The translations under genes were made by a program, and so were the position numbers. The notes beneath the pieces are model-generated. The model ran no database searches. It was not told where the DNA came from and was given only the letters and a program-made list of their open reading frames with translations. DNA of 64,000 nt from Paracoccus saliphilus. GTDB taxonomy: Bacteria; Pseudomonadota; Alphaproteobacteria; Rhodobacterales; Rhodobacteraceae. Shown here in pieces: positions 17,779 through 26,660 of this stretch. The stretch covers positions 186,001-250,000 of the forward strand of contig QKYL01000001.1 in assembly GCA_003255745.1 (NCBI GenBank). The letters are read 5' to 3'. The first letter of the stretch is position 1. Each line of letters opens with the position of its first letter.

Positions 17779-19158
17779 TCAGGCCTGACGGCTTTTCGGC
17801 TGGCGCGACGGCCGGCGGGCGGGACGCTTGCTGGCGCCTGCATCCATCGGCTTGCCACGACCGCGCTGTGCGCCGCCGGCCGGGCCTGCGGCCGCGGCCA
17901 TCGCGGCCGAGGGAACTTCGCCGCCGATGACCGGGATCGTGTTCTTCATCGCCTTTTCAATGGCGCGAAGTTCGCCCAGCTCGGCCGGAGAGCACAGCGC
18001 CACGGCGCGGCCGTCACGTCCGGCGCGGGCCGTCCGGCCGATGCGGTGGACATAGTTTTCCGGCACGTTCGGCAGGTCGTAGTTATAGACATGCGCCACC
18101 TCGGGGATGTCCAGGCCACGGGCCGCGACGTCGGTCGCGACCAGGACCTTCGTCTCGCCCTTGCGGAACGCCTCCAATGCGCGTTCGCGCTGGCCCTGGC
18201 TCTTGTTGCCGTGGATGGCTGCGACCGCGAAGCCCCATTTTTCCAGCAGCTTGGCCAGCTTTTCGCAGCCGTGCTTGGTGCGGCCGAAGACCATGGCCAG
18301 CTCGTTCGTGTGCTTGGACATGTATTCGGCCAACAGCGTGGCCTTGTCGCCCTGGCTGACGAAATGCACGCCCTGTTCGATCTTCTTGGCGGCCTGGCCC
18401 GGCGGGTTGACGGCAACCTTGACGGGGTTCGTCAGGTAGGTGTCCGACAGTTCCTGCATCAGCTTGGGCATGGTGGCCGAGAACATCAGCGTCTGGCGTT
18501 CGCGCGGCAGCATCCGCGCGATCTTGCGCAGGGTGTGAATGAAACCGATGTCCAGCATCTGGTCGGCCTCGTCCAGCACCAGGTAGGTGGTGGCTTCCAG
18601 GCTGATGGCGCGACGCTCGATCAGGTCCATCAGGCGGCCGGGCGTGGCGATCAGCACGTCGACGCCCCGCGACAGACGCTCGGTCTGGACGTTGATCGAG
18701 GCGCCCCCGACGACGCGGAAGCTGCGGATCGGCGTGCCTTCGGCATAGGCGTCGATGTTGGTCGCGATCTGGGTGGCCAGCTCGCGGGTCGGCGCCAGGA
18801 TCAGCGCGCGGCAGGTCTTGGGGTCGGGCTTCTTGCCAAAGTTGATCAGGCGGGTCAGCATCGGCAGGCCGAAGGCAGCTGTCTTGCCGGTGCCGGTCTG
18901 GGCCAAGCCCAGCACATCACGTCCCTCGACGATGGCCGGGATGCCCTGTTCCTGGATCGGCGTCGGCTTGGTCAGGCCCAGGGCCGCGATATTGGCATTG
19001 ATGCGGTGGTCGATGCCCATGTCGGCAAAAGGACCGGTCGGCAGCGGATCGCGTGCCGGCGCCCGGCGCCCTTCGTTGCTGGAAAGGGCCTGGGGTGCGC
19101 TGCGGGGGGTGGATTTGCCGCCACGGTTGGGGCGGCGGCGGGTGTTGTTCTGTTCCAT
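17779..19158 (-). CDS. rhlE: DEAD-box RNA helicase (RhlE-like)
   Basis: A 459-residue ATP-dependent RNA helicase. The ATG at 19158 follows a purine-rich GGGGGACG; the longer open frame upstream encodes no family-like sequence. Motifs: a basic N-terminus of about 45 residues, the Q-motif region TKPTPIQEQGIP, AQTGTGKT at 86-93, PTREL, TPGRLMDLI, DEAD at 196-199, SATMP, the conserved GNKSQGQRERALEAFRKGE and VATDVAARGLDIP, and HRIGRTARAGRDG. The C-terminus is basic (RPARRPSRQPKSRQA). It is a paralogue of the helicase at 4012-5955 but lacks the DbpA-like domain. The 239-base stretch upstream could hold a long 5' UTR. Confidence 0.9.
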   Translation of the reverse strand: MEQNNTRRRPNRGGKSTPRSAPQALSSNEGRRAPARDPLPTGPFADMGIDHRINANIAALGLTKPTPIQEQGIPAIVEGRDVLGLAQTGTGKTAAFGLPMLTRLINFGKKPDPKTCRALILAPTRELATQIATNIDAYAEGTPIRSFRVVGGASINVQTERLSRGVDVLIATPGRLMDLIERRAISLEATTYLVLDEADQMLDIGFIHTLRKIARMLPRERQTLMFSATMPKLMQELSDTYLTNPVKVAVNPPGQAAKKIEQGVHFVSQGDKATLLAEYMSKHTNELAMVFGRTKHGCEKLAKLLEKWGFAVAAIHGNKSQGQRERALEAFRKGETKVLVATDVAARGLDIPEVAHVYNYDLPNVPENYVHRIGRTARAGRDGRAVALCSPAELGELRAIEKAMKNTIPVIGGEVPSAAMAAAAGPAGGAQRGRGKPMDAGASKRPARRPSRQPKSRQA

Positions 19159-19397
19159 AAACGTCTTTCGTCCCCCGCATCCCCCGTATCGGACGCAAAG
19201 GCAGGGGCCACGCATCAGGCGCGGCCAGTGGCAGGGGTGCAGGCGCGATACGAGGATGCCTGCTGCCTCCCCGCGTGAATGGGAAACTGGAATGGGTGAC
19301 GCGATCGAAACGAGCCGGGCCTTGGGGCCGGGCCAGTGGCTGCTCACGCGGCAGCAGATGGCGTCAGGGGTTCAGATGGGGCAGACGGCGGCGAAAG

Positions 19398-19847
19398 TCA
19401 AGCGCGGTCCGTGCTGTCCAGCCAGATCGTCACCGGCCCGTCGTTCAGCAGGCGCACCTGCATGTCCGCGCCAAACCGGCCTGTTTCGGTCGCGATGCCC
19501 AGCTGGCGCAGCGCCTGTGAGAAGATCTCGTAAAGGCGTCGTCCATCCTCGGGCGCGGCGGCGGAGGAAAAGCCGGGGCGGTTGCCGGTGCGGGTGTCGG
19601 CGGCCAGCGTGAACTGGCTGACGACCAGGGCCGCGCCGCCCGTGTCCAGCAGCGAGCGGTTCATGCGCCCCTCGTCGTCGCGAAAGATCCTGAGGCGGGC
19701 CACGCGGGCGGCCAGCTTGTCGGCGGCGCTGTCGTCATCGCCCTGCATGGCGCAGACCAGGATCAGCAGCCCCGGCCCGATCTGCCCGATCTTCTGCCCC
19801 TCGACCTCGACCGAGGCTTCGGCGACGCGCTGAACCAGCGCCCTCAT
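19398..19847 (-). CDS. dtd: D-aminoacyl-tRNA deacylase
   Basis: Hydrolyses D-aminoacyl-tRNA (and Gly-tRNA-Ala), a proofreading step. The 149-residue sequence has the N-terminal [15 protein letters not shown], the catalytic [21 protein letters not shown] block with the family SQFTL motif, and the C-terminal [11 protein letters not shown] that matches the NxGPVT cross-subunit motif. The length is exactly that of typical DTDs. The start overlaps nothing; the 94 bases upstream separate it from a small membrane protein gene in the same direction. Confidence 0.95.
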   Translation of the reverse strand: MRALVQRVAEASVEVEGQKIGQIGPGLLILVCAMQGDDDSAADKLAARVARLRIFRDDEGRMNRSLLDTGGAALVVSQFTLAADTRTGNRPGFSSAAAPEDGRRLYEIFSQALRQLGIATETGRFGADMQVRLLNDGPVTIWLDSTDRA

Positions 19848-19941
19848 GCCCGGAACTCCCTTGGAGCGGCATCCATCTTCAGGTGCGCTGCCGGTCCATC
19901 GATCGCTGCCATTTGCCTGCTTCCTGTCATGCGGGTTTCCT

Positions 19942-20169
19942 TCAGGGTGCCAGGATGATCCCGATCACCACCATCATCAACCCGATGGTGGAGGCGGCCA
20001 GCGCCGCCATGTTCACGGCCAGCACGCCGCGCATCCGCTCGCGCAGCGCCGCGTCGTCCAGACCGTTCCGCCGCGCCCGGCTGACCGTCCAGATGCACCA
20101 GATCAGCGCGCCGAGGCCGATCAGGGTCAGGGCGGCGCCCGTCCAGATGATCCAATCGTAAAGGCTCAT
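19942..20169 (-). CDS. Small two-helix membrane protein, unknown function
   Basis: A 75-residue protein with start [27 protein letters not shown]. It has one hydrophobic segment at about 7-27, a charged loop [20 protein letters not shown] and a second segment at about 50-73, so both ends should lie on the same side of the membrane. The ATG at 20169 is preceded by GGAGCCGG. Proteins of this shape are common and conserved in Rhodobacteraceae, but I know of no defined role. It is divergent from gapR across about 100 bases. Confidence 0.75.
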   Translation of the reverse strand: MSLYDWIIWTGAALTLIGLGALIWCIWTVSRARRNGLDDAALRERMRGVLAVNMAALAASTIGLMMVVIGIILAP

Positions 20170-20271
20170 GTCCGGCTCCTTCGTCCCGTTGCGGCATGCC
20201 CCTAGCGGCGATTGCGCGTCACAACAAGACCGCCTAACACGACTGCCAAAAGCACAGAAGGGACGAATCCG

Positions 20272-20523
20272 ATGCAGGACGATCAGGCCTATGGCGTTGC
20301 CGCCGACGAGCTGCGCCAGTTCATCGAGCAGTTCGAGCAGCTCGAGGCTGAAAAAAAGGACATTGCCGAGCGTCAGAAGGAGGTCATGGCGGAAGCCAAG
20401 GCCCGCGGCTATGACACCAAGGTGATGAAGAAGATCGTGGCCCTGCGCAAGCGCCACCGCGACGACATCGCGGAAGAGGAGGCCATCCTGGAGCTGTACA
20501 AGACCGCCTTGGGGATGGACTGA
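20272..20523 (+). CDS. gapR: Nucleoid-associated protein GapR (DUF2312)
   Basis: GapR binds overtwisted DNA ahead of moving polymerases and helps topoisomerases in alphaproteobacteria. The 83-residue sequence is a long coiled coil (DELRQFIEQFEQLEAEKKDIAERQKEVMAEAKARGYDTKVMKKIVALRKR) with the conserved basic GYDTKVMKKIVALRKR element. The ATG at 20272 is used because the 20 extra upstream codons in frame have no family resemblance. Length and spacing match known GapR proteins. The gene is transcribed alone and ends in a hairpin shared with the convergent gene. Confidence 0.95.
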   Translation: MQDDQAYGVAADELRQFIEQFEQLEAEKKDIAERQKEVMAEAKARGYDTKVMKKIVALRKRHRDDIAEEEAILELYKTALGMD

Positions 20524-20534
20524 CCAGGCTTCGC

Positions 20535-20565
20535 TGATCCGGCGGGTCCAAGTACCGCCGGATCA
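20535..20565. terminator. Bidirectional hairpin between gapR and a convergent gene
   Basis: An 11-bp perfect stem, TGATCCGGCGG with CCGCCGGATCA around a 9-base loop, begins 11 bases after the gapR stop and includes the stop codon of the minus-strand gene. No T tract is seen on either side, so it would act as a stem-only or Rho-assisted end. Confidence 0.55.
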
Positions 20566-21438
20566 GGGCAACAGGAACTCGACCCCCGGCAGAACCGCGA
20601 TCTCGGCCACGTCGGCGCGATAGTTCTGCGTGACCTTGTCCACCAGGTCCTGCGTCCAGCCGGGCAGGTCCACCACCTGATCCAGCGTGTCTGGCAGGGC
20701 GTGGCGGGCGATCATCTCGCCATAGATCTCGCGCCGCCGGGTGACGGACATCTGGTCCTGCCCCGCCATCGCGTCCCGCAGCCGGGCGATGCCCAGATCC
20801 CCCAGCACCTCGTGCATGTACAAAAGCCCCCCCGACAGCGGCACGTCCTGGGGCAATCCCGCCACCAGGCGCACGACTTCGGGCCAGATCAGGGGCACGT
20901 CCTCGTGGCACCACAGGACCAGACGGCGCCCTTGTGCCGCGCGCACCAGCCGCTGGATTGCCGCCCGCCAACGCAGCTGCAGCGGATGGCAGCCCTGCAT
21001 CAGGTCGTCATAACCGCCACCGCTAAATTGCGGCAGCACCTCGGCCAGCAGGGTCGCGGGATTGCGCAGCGCCACAAAGAACTCGCTGCGGGCTGACGGG
21101 AAAAGCCGCGCCAGGGCTGCGGCGCGCATGCCGATCTGGGGGTACAACCCTTCTTGCCCGACGACGCGGCCGGGGGCGCCCATAAAGGTCGGCGTGGACA
21201 TGACGACCCGCTGGGGATCGTCGCTGTCCAGCATCGCGTCCAGCATGATCTGTTCCATCTCGGGCGTGGCCTCGCCGCCGTTGAGCGACTTCAGCGCCTC
21301 GTCGAAGATGCCGCGATGGCGGTTCGGGGTGACGACCTCGGTTCCGACCTTGTGCAGGGCTCCGCGGTTGTTCAGCAGCGTCTTGAGCAGCCGGTCGCCG
21401 TCAGTGCCGTGCACCCCCACATGGAAAACCATCTGCAT
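20563..21438 (-). CDS. Conserved hypothetical protein, possible P-loop sulfotransferase-like fold
   Basis: A 291-residue protein whose N-terminus MQMVFHVGVHGTDGDRLLKTLLNNRGAL resembles the strand-loop-helix of sulfotransferase-type P-loops (a FHxGxHxTDxxRLL pattern), but no classical PAPS or Walker motif is clear. Other visible features are VVMSTPTFMGAPG, EFFVALRNPATLLAEVLPQF, RRLVLWCHEDVPLIWPEVVR and a C-terminal DLVDKVTQNYRADVAEIAVLPGV. No signal peptide or membrane segment is seen. Similar proteins occur in Rhodobacteraceae without assigned function. It stands alone, divergent from the iron-type permease. I cannot assign an activity. Confidence 0.6.
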   Translation of the reverse strand: MQMVFHVGVHGTDGDRLLKTLLNNRGALHKVGTEVVTPNRHRGIFDEALKSLNGGEATPEMEQIMLDAMLDSDDPQRVVMSTPTFMGAPGRVVGQEGLYPQIGMRAAALARLFPSARSEFFVALRNPATLLAEVLPQFSGGGYDDLMQGCHPLQLRWRAAIQRLVRAAQGRRLVLWCHEDVPLIWPEVVRLVAGLPQDVPLSGGLLYMHEVLGDLGIARLRDAMAGQDQMSVTRRREIYGEMIARHALPDTLDQVVDLPGWTQDLVDKVTQNYRADVAEIAVLPGVEFLLP

Positions 21439-21540
21439 CTATACTGTCCCGTTATTCTTGTTCCGGTTGTGCCGGCGCGTCGCGCGCAGATTAACCGTCC
21501 GCCGTGGACAGTCAAACCGCTTTGGCATATCGCAGAAGCC

Positions 21541-23247
21541 ATGACCCGGACCGCCCGTTTACCCTTGCGCCGTCGGCATGATCACGCGCTGCGACAGGGC
21601 GGCGGGTTGGGTTGGTCCGTCGCGGCGGCCCTGGTGGCGGCGCTGGTGCTGATGCCCGTCTTCGCGGTGGTCTGGATGGCCGCGAACCCGACCGACAACA
21701 TCTGGCCGCATCTGCTGTCGACGGTTTTGCCGCGCTATTTCGCCAACACGGTCACGCTGGCCTTGGGCACCGGGGCGCTGGCGGCGGTCATGGGCTCTGG
21801 CGCGGCGTGGCTGGTCTGCATGTACGACTTTCCGGGGCGCCGGCTGCTGCAATGGCTGCTGCTGCTGCCCCTGGCGGTCCCGGCCTATATCGGCGCCTAT
21901 GCGTTGGCCGATTTCCTGGACTATTCCGGACCCGTGCAGATCGCCTTGCGGGGCTGGTTCGGATGGGAAAGCGCCCGCGATTACTGGTTCCCGCGCATCC
22001 GGTCGCTGGAGGCGGCGATCATAGTGCTGGCGGCGGCGCTTTATCCTTACGTCTACCTGCTGACCCGCGCGGCCCTGCAGGAACAGTCCGGCAGCGCCTA
22101 CGAGGTTGCCCGCGCCCTTGGCACCGGCCCTTGGGCGCTGTTCCGGCGCGTGGGCCTGCCGCTGGCGCGACCGGCCATCGTGGCGGGTTCGGCCATCGCC
22201 ATGATGGAGGCGGTCGCGGATTACGGCGTGGTCAGCTATTTCGGGGTCCAGACGCTGAACACCGGCATCTTCACCACCTGGCTTGAGCGCAGGAACGCCG
22301 GCGGCGCCGCGCAGATCGCCTGCGTCATCCTGCTGATCGTGGTCCTGCTGGCGCTGTGGGAACGGTTCGGTCGCCGCAACGCCCGCTATCACCAAAGCGC
22401 CCGCCAGCCGCGCCCGATCCAGCGCCAAAGGCTGCGCCTGCTGCCGGGCTTGCTGGCCGCGCTGTTCTGCTCCATCCCCTTTGCGCTTGGCTTTTTGCTG
22501 CCCGCGGGCGTGATCCTGACCTATGCCTTGGCCTATCCGCGGGCCTGGGTGACGCCTGGCCTGGCGCAGGCCGCCTGGCACACCGTCAGCCTGGGGGCCA
22601 TCGCCGCGTTGCTGACGGTCGGGCTGTCGCTGGTCATGGTCTATGGAACGCGCCTGTCGGGCCGCGCGTTGCCGCGCCTGCTGCTGCCGGTGACGACGGT
22701 GGGCTATGCCGCGCCGGGGGCCGTTCTGGCGGTGGGTATCCTGATCCCGCTGGCGGCGCTGGACCACCGGGTGGCGGATGCCTGGCTGGCGTTGACGGGG
22801 ACCGATCCCGGCCTGATCCTGACCGGCAGCGGGACGGCCATCGTGCTGGCCTATGTCGTGCGGTTCTTTGCCATTGGGCAGGGGGCTATCGATGGCGCCT
22901 TCACGCGGGTTCCACCTTCGCTGCCGATGGCGGCGCGGTCCTTGGGACGCGACAGCGCGGGCGTGCTGCGTGACGTCTTTCTGCCACTGATGCGCGGCTC
23001 GGTCGGGGCGGGGCTGCTGCTGGTCTTCGTGGACTGCGTCAAGGAACTGCCGGCGACCCTGCTGCTGCGGCCCTTCAACTATGAAACGCTGGCCACGCGC
23101 ACGCATGAACAGGCCAGCTTGGAGGATCTGGGCAATGCGTCTCCGGCCGCGCTTCTGGTGATGGCGGTGGGGCTGCTGGCAGTCGGACTGCTGGCGCGTA
23201 CGAACTTGGGTCGTGCCGCGCAGCGCACGCGCGACTTGCAGAAATGA
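21541..23247 (+). CDS. Iron(III)-type ABC transporter permease (FbpB family), orphan
   Basis: A fused double-domain permease of 568 residues with about twelve membrane helices. The two halves each carry an EAA-type loop: YEVARALGTGPWALFRRVGLPLARPA and PMAARSLGRDSAGVLRDVFLPLMRGSV. This FbpB/ThiP-like architecture belongs to the ferric iron or thiamine importers. The start is the ATG at 21541 (MTRTARLPLRRRHDH); upstream in-frame codons lie in the divergent intergenic region. No binding protein or ATPase gene is adjacent, so it must pair with subunits encoded elsewhere or use a shared ATPase. Iron substrate is likely by family but not proven. Confidence 0.85.
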   Translation: MTRTARLPLRRRHDHALRQGGGLGWSVAAALVAALVLMPVFAVVWMAANPTDNIWPHLLSTVLPRYFANTVTLALGTGALAAVMGSGAAWLVCMYDFPGRRLLQWLLLLPLAVPAYIGAYALADFLDYSGPVQIALRGWFGWESARDYWFPRIRSLEAAIIVLAAALYPYVYLLTRAALQEQSGSAYEVARALGTGPWALFRRVGLPLARPAIVAGSAIAMMEAVADYGVVSYFGVQTLNTGIFTTWLERRNAGGAAQIACVILLIVVLLALWERFGRRNARYHQSARQPRPIQRQRLRLLPGLLAALFCSIPFALGFLLPAGVILTYALAYPRAWVTPGLAQAAWHTVSLGAIAALLTVGLSLVMVYGTRLSGRALPRLLLPVTTVGYAAPGAVLAVGILIPLAALDHRVADAWLALTGTDPGLILTGSGTAIVLAYVVRFFAIGQGAIDGAFTRVPPSLPMAARSLGRDSAGVLRDVFLPLMRGSVGAGLLLVFVDCVKELPATLLLRPFNYETLATRTHEQASLEDLGNASPAALLVMAVGLLAVGLLARTNLGRAAQRTRDLQK

Positions 23248-23273
23248 TCCACATTCGGTAACGGATCAGGCAT

Positions 23274-23348
23274 GCCGGCTTAGCTCAGTGGTAGAGCGTC
23301 TGATTTGTAATCAGGGGGTCGGGGGTTCAAATCCCTCAGCCGGCACCA
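23274..23348 (+). tRNA. tRNA-Thr (anticodon TGT)
   Basis: A complete cloverleaf. Acceptor GCCGGCT pairs with AGCCGGC, followed by discriminator A and an encoded CCA. The D arm has AGCTCAGTGGTAGAGC. The anticodon stem TCTGA pairs with TCAGG around loop TTTGTAA, giving anticodon TGT at 23306-23308. The T arm contains GGGGGTTCAAATCCC. The anticodon reads ACA and, by wobble, other threonine codons. Confidence 0.97.
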
Positions 23349-23502
23349 ACTATCCCTTGCAATGTCACAGACAGGCCCCTATCTTGGCGTTGCTACGTTA
23401 TATTCTCTGCATCCTGTCTGCTTCTGCCTTCAGTCTGCTTTGTTAATCTGACGGCCAATCCACCGCATACTGCGGGTGGAACACTAGACAGGAGATCTCA
23501 CG

Positions 23503-23709
23503 ATGGCCAACGGCACCGTGAAATGGTTCAACAGCACCAAAGGCTTCGGCTTCATTCAGCCCGACGGCGGCCGCCAGGACGTGTTTCTGCACATCTCGGC
23601 TCTCGAGCGCGCGGGCCTGTCGGCTCCGGCCGATGGCCAGAAGGTGACCTTTGAGCTGGAGCGCGGCCGCGACGGTCGCGAATCGGCAACGAACGTCCAG
23701 TTCGTCTGA
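23503..23709 (+). CDS. cspA: Cold shock protein (CspA family)
   Basis: A single cold-shock domain of 68 residues that binds single-stranded nucleic acids. RNP1 reads KGFGFIQPD and RNP2 VFLHISALE, and the opening NGTVKWFNSTKGFGFI is the usual family start. The SD AGGAGA lies 8 bases before the ATG at 23503. An imperfect hairpin (arms CCACCGCA and TGCGGGTGG, 23460-23479) in the 5' leader may form an RNA structure. It follows the tRNA by about 155 bases and ends in an intrinsic terminator. Confidence 0.96.
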   Translation: MANGTVKWFNSTKGFGFIQPDGGRQDVFLHISALERAGLSAPADGQKVTFELERGRDGRESATNVQFV

Positions 23710-23735
23710 TTTTCGCTTTCAGCGATAGATCGAAG

Positions 23736-23761
23736 GGCTGCCCTACGGGGCAGCCTTTTTT
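23736..23761 (+). terminator. Intrinsic terminator of cspA
   Basis: An 8-bp stem GGCTGCCC with GGGCAGCC and a 4-base loop is followed by TTTTTT, 27 bases after the cspA stop. Strong for this high-GC window. Confidence 0.92.
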
Positions 23762-23811
23762 CATTTCCCCGTCGGCTTGAGCGTCTGACGGCTTTGGCGT
23801 AGCAGGTCGGC

Positions 23812-24633
23812 ATGCGGATTCTGTTTCTTGGCGATGTGATGGGGCGGGCCGGTCGGCGCGCGATCACCGAACGGTTGGGCGATCTCAGGGCGCGGCTGAA
23901 AGCCGACCTTGTTGTCGTGAATGCGGAAAATGCCAGCGGCGGCCGGGGCGCCACGGCGGGCCATGCGCAGCTGCTGCTGGATTCAGGGGCGGATGCGCTG
24001 ACCTTGGGCGACCATGCCTTCGACCAGAAGGACATGATGTCCTTTGTCGAACGCGAGCCGCGGGTCATCCGGCCGCTGAACTTCGCGCGCGAGGCGCCGG
24101 GTCGCGGGGCCACGATCATCAGCGATGCCCGCGGGCGCAAGGCGCTGATCACGCAGGCGCTTGGCCAAGTGTTCATGTCCCGGCCCTATGACGATCCCTT
24201 TTCGGCGCTGGACGCCGTGCTGCGGGCCTATCCTCCGGGCGGCATGGTCCAGGCGGTGCTGGTCGACATCCATGCCGAGGCCACCAGCGAAAAGATGGCG
24301 GTCGGCCATTTCTGCGACGGCCGTGCCAGCCTGGTGGTGGGCACCCATACCCATGTGCCGACTGCCGACGCGCAGATCCTGTCGCGCGGAACCGCCTATC
24401 TGTCCGACGCCGGCATGTGTGGTGACTATGACAGCGTCATCGGCATGGAAAAGGCTGAACCACTGCGCCGTTTCATCACGGGCATGACGCGCGACCGGTT
24501 CACTCCGGCCGAGGGTGAGGCAACACTTTGCGGAGTGCTGGTCGAAACCGACGACCGCACCGGCATGGCGCGCAACATCCACCCCATCCGCGAGGGCGGA
24601 CGTCTGGCGCCGGGCTTTTCGGCAACGGTCTGA
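23812..24633 (+). CDS. YmdB-like metallophosphoesterase (TIGR00282 family)
   Basis: A 273-residue calcineurin-type phosphoesterase. The opening MRILFLGDVMGRAGRRAI carries the first metal aspartate (D8), NAENASGG the asparagine ligand region, GADALTLGDHAFDQKDM the next ligands, and VGTHTHVPTADAQILSRGTAYLSDAGMCG the late histidines. Bacillus YmdB hydrolyses cyclic nucleotides and affects development, but the role in alphaproteobacteria is not defined. The ATG at 23812 has no strong SD. It is followed by an SLC13 permease after about 115 bases. Confidence 0.87.
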   Translation: MRILFLGDVMGRAGRRAITERLGDLRARLKADLVVVNAENASGGRGATAGHAQLLLDSGADALTLGDHAFDQKDMMSFVEREPRVIRPLNFAREAPGRGATIISDARGRKALITQALGQVFMSRPYDDPFSALDAVLRAYPPGGMVQAVLVDIHAEATSEKMAVGHFCDGRASLVVGTHTHVPTADAQILSRGTAYLSDAGMCGDYDSVIGMEKAEPLRRFITGMTRDRFTPAEGEATLCGVLVETDDRTGMARNIHPIREGGRLAPGFSATV

Positions 24634-24747
24634 AAAAGCGTTTTCCCAAAATTGAACTTCGCTTGCGGCGTCAAGAACGTCTGGCGCATGATGCGCGACG
24701 GGCAGGGCTGCGGTTCGCCCAAAGCGCGACCAACGATCGAGTGATGC

Positions 24748-26532
24748 ATGTTCGGATTTGAATTGGCCGGGACGACCGGCGCGGTGGTGACGATCTTCAT
24801 CATCATCGGGATGCTGACCCTTTTCATCCGGGAAACCTATCCGCCCGAAGTTACTGCCATCCTTGGTGCAGTTCTGTTGCTGATGTTGGGCATCCTGGAC
24901 GTCGACAGCATTTCCGGAGTGTTGTCCAATCCCGCCCCTTGGACCATCGCGTTCATGTTCATCATTGTGGGGGGACTGGTGCGGACGGGCGCGCTGGACT
25001 GGATCGGGCATCGCGCCGCGCGTCATGCCGGGGCACATCCGCTGCTGACGCTGACCGCGGTGTCGCTGCTGGTCTGTGCGATGTCGGCCTTCGTGAACAA
25101 CACGCCGCTGGTCGTGGTGATGATGCCGATCTTCATGCAGCTTGCCAAGGAAATGGGCAAATCCCCTTCCAAGCTTCTGATTCCGCTTTCGTACCTGTCG
25201 ATCCTGGGGGGCACGATGACGCTGATCGGCACCTCGACCAACCTGCTGGTGGACGGGGTCGCACGCTCGGCAGGGATGGAGCATTTCACCATCTTCGAAA
25301 TCACCTGGGTGGGCCTGCCGATGGCCGTCGTCGGGGTGACCTATCTGATGATCTTCGCCCCGCGGCTGCTTCCCGACCGAGATTCCATGTCCCAGCTGCT
25401 GTCCGGCCGCAGCAAGATGAAGTTCTTCACCGAGGTGGCGATTCCCGAGGAATCGGCCTTGATCGGCAAGTCCCTGGACGAGGTGGACATCTTTGCCCGC
25501 GACAGCGCCCGCGTCATTGACGTGCTGCGCGGCGACGCCTCGCTGCGGCGCGACCTGCCGGCCGTGCGGCTGGAAGAGGGCGACCGGGTCGTCCTGCGCA
25601 CCCCCATGTCCGAGGTCCTGGGCCTGCAGAGCCACAAGGAACTGCGGATGGTGGACAAGCTGAGCTCGGTCCAGACCTCGACGGTCGAGGTGCTGATCAC
25701 CCCCGGCTGCCACATGGTCGGCCGCAGCCTGGGCTCTATGCGCCTGCGGCGGCGTTATGGCGTTTATGTGCTGGCGGCACATCGCAAGAACCAGAACATC
25801 GGCCGCCAGCTGGACGACCTGGTGGTGCGCGTGGGCGACACGCTGCTGCTGGAGGGGGCCTCGGCCGACATCCAGCGGCTGGCCAGCGACATGGACATGG
25901 TCGAGGTCAACGCGCCCTCGGACCGTGCCTATCGTCGCAAGCATGCGCCGATCGTGGTGGCGACCCTGGTCGGGGTGGTGGTGCTGTCGGCTTTCGAACT
26001 GGCGCCGATCCTGCTGTTGGCCTTCATCGGTGTCGCGGTCGTGCTGGGCACACGCTGCATCGACGCAGACGAGGCGCTGTCGTTTGTCGACGGGCGACTG
26101 ATGGCGCTGATCTTTGCCATGCTGGCAGTGGGCGCCGGGCTGGAAAAAAGCGGCGCGGTGCAGCTTCTGGTGGATGGGGTGGCGCCTTGGCTGGCCAGCC
26201 TGCCACCTTGGGCGCTGGTCATGGCGGTCTATCTGCTGGCCACGACTTTGACCGAGGTCGTGACGAACAACGCGGTCGCGGTGATCGTGACGCCGCTGGC
26301 CATTAGCCTGGGCGCCTCGCTTGGCGTCGATCCGCGTCCGCTGGTCGTCGCGGTGATGATGGGGGCTTCGGCCAGTTTCGCAACGCCGATCGGTTATCAG
26401 ACCAACACGCTGGTCTATGGTCCCGGGGGGTATCGCTTCACCGACTTCATCAAGGTCGGACTGCCGCTGAACATCCTGATGGCCATCGTGGCATCGACGC
26501 TGATCCCCCTGATCTGGCCGCTGCACGGTTAA
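24748..26532 (+). CDS. SLC13-type permease with two RCK_C (TrkA-C) domains
   Basis: A 594-residue membrane protein. The first half (1-205) and the last third (395-594) each hold membrane helices of the divalent anion:sodium symporter type, with SAFVNNTPLVVVMMPI, LIGTSTNLLVDG and, late, TLTEVVTNNAVAVIVTPLA and SFATPIGYQTNTLVYGPGGY. Between them two TrkA_C regions (about 215-385, e.g. IPEESALIGKSLDEV and ITPGCHMVGRSLGSMRLRRRYGVYVLA) probably bind a regulatory ligand. Substrates in this group can be sulfate, dicarboxylates or others and are not decidable here. It is a paralogue of the convergent gene at 26942-28726, which has identical length. Confidence 0.85.
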   Translation: MFGFELAGTTGAVVTIFIIIGMLTLFIRETYPPEVTAILGAVLLLMLGILDVDSISGVLSNPAPWTIAFMFIIVGGLVRTGALDWIGHRAARHAGAHPLLTLTAVSLLVCAMSAFVNNTPLVVVMMPIFMQLAKEMGKSPSKLLIPLSYLSILGGTMTLIGTSTNLLVDGVARSAGMEHFTIFEITWVGLPMAVVGVTYLMIFAPRLLPDRDSMSQLLSGRSKMKFFTEVAIPEESALIGKSLDEVDIFARDSARVIDVLRGDASLRRDLPAVRLEEGDRVVLRTPMSEVLGLQSHKELRMVDKLSSVQTSTVEVLITPGCHMVGRSLGSMRLRRRYGVYVLAAHRKNQNIGRQLDDLVVRVGDTLLLEGASADIQRLASDMDMVEVNAPSDRAYRRKHAPIVVATLVGVVVLSAFELAPILLLAFIGVAVVLGTRCIDADEALSFVDGRLMALIFAMLAVGAGLEKSGAVQLLVDGVAPWLASLPPWALVMAVYLLATTLTEVVTNNAVAVIVTPLAISLGASLGVDPRPLVVAVMMGASASFATPIGYQTNTLVYGPGGYRFTDFIKVGLPLNILMAIVASTLIPLIWPLHG

Positions 26533-26660
26533 CATGACCTTTCCGCCCTTGAGCCAGAAGCAATGCTGCCATGCAGCATCGGCGGTTGCGATCATCGCCT
26601 GAAACCCCGATCTAGAGCGCAGGGGAGGAAACGACTTTGTCCCATACAAGGAGTTTCCAG

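Noticed and set aside
23213..23446. Open frame overlapping the tRNA-Thr with the string RLSSVVERLICNQGVGGSNPSAG
   Set aside because: This is the typical false translation through a tRNA gene, found in many annotations; the cloverleaf is complete, so it is not a protein.
26563..26579. Perfect 7-bp inverted repeat ATGCTGC-CAT-GCAGCAT after the SLC13 gene
   Set aside because: Short, with no T tract and no clear position for an operator; kept out of the feature list.
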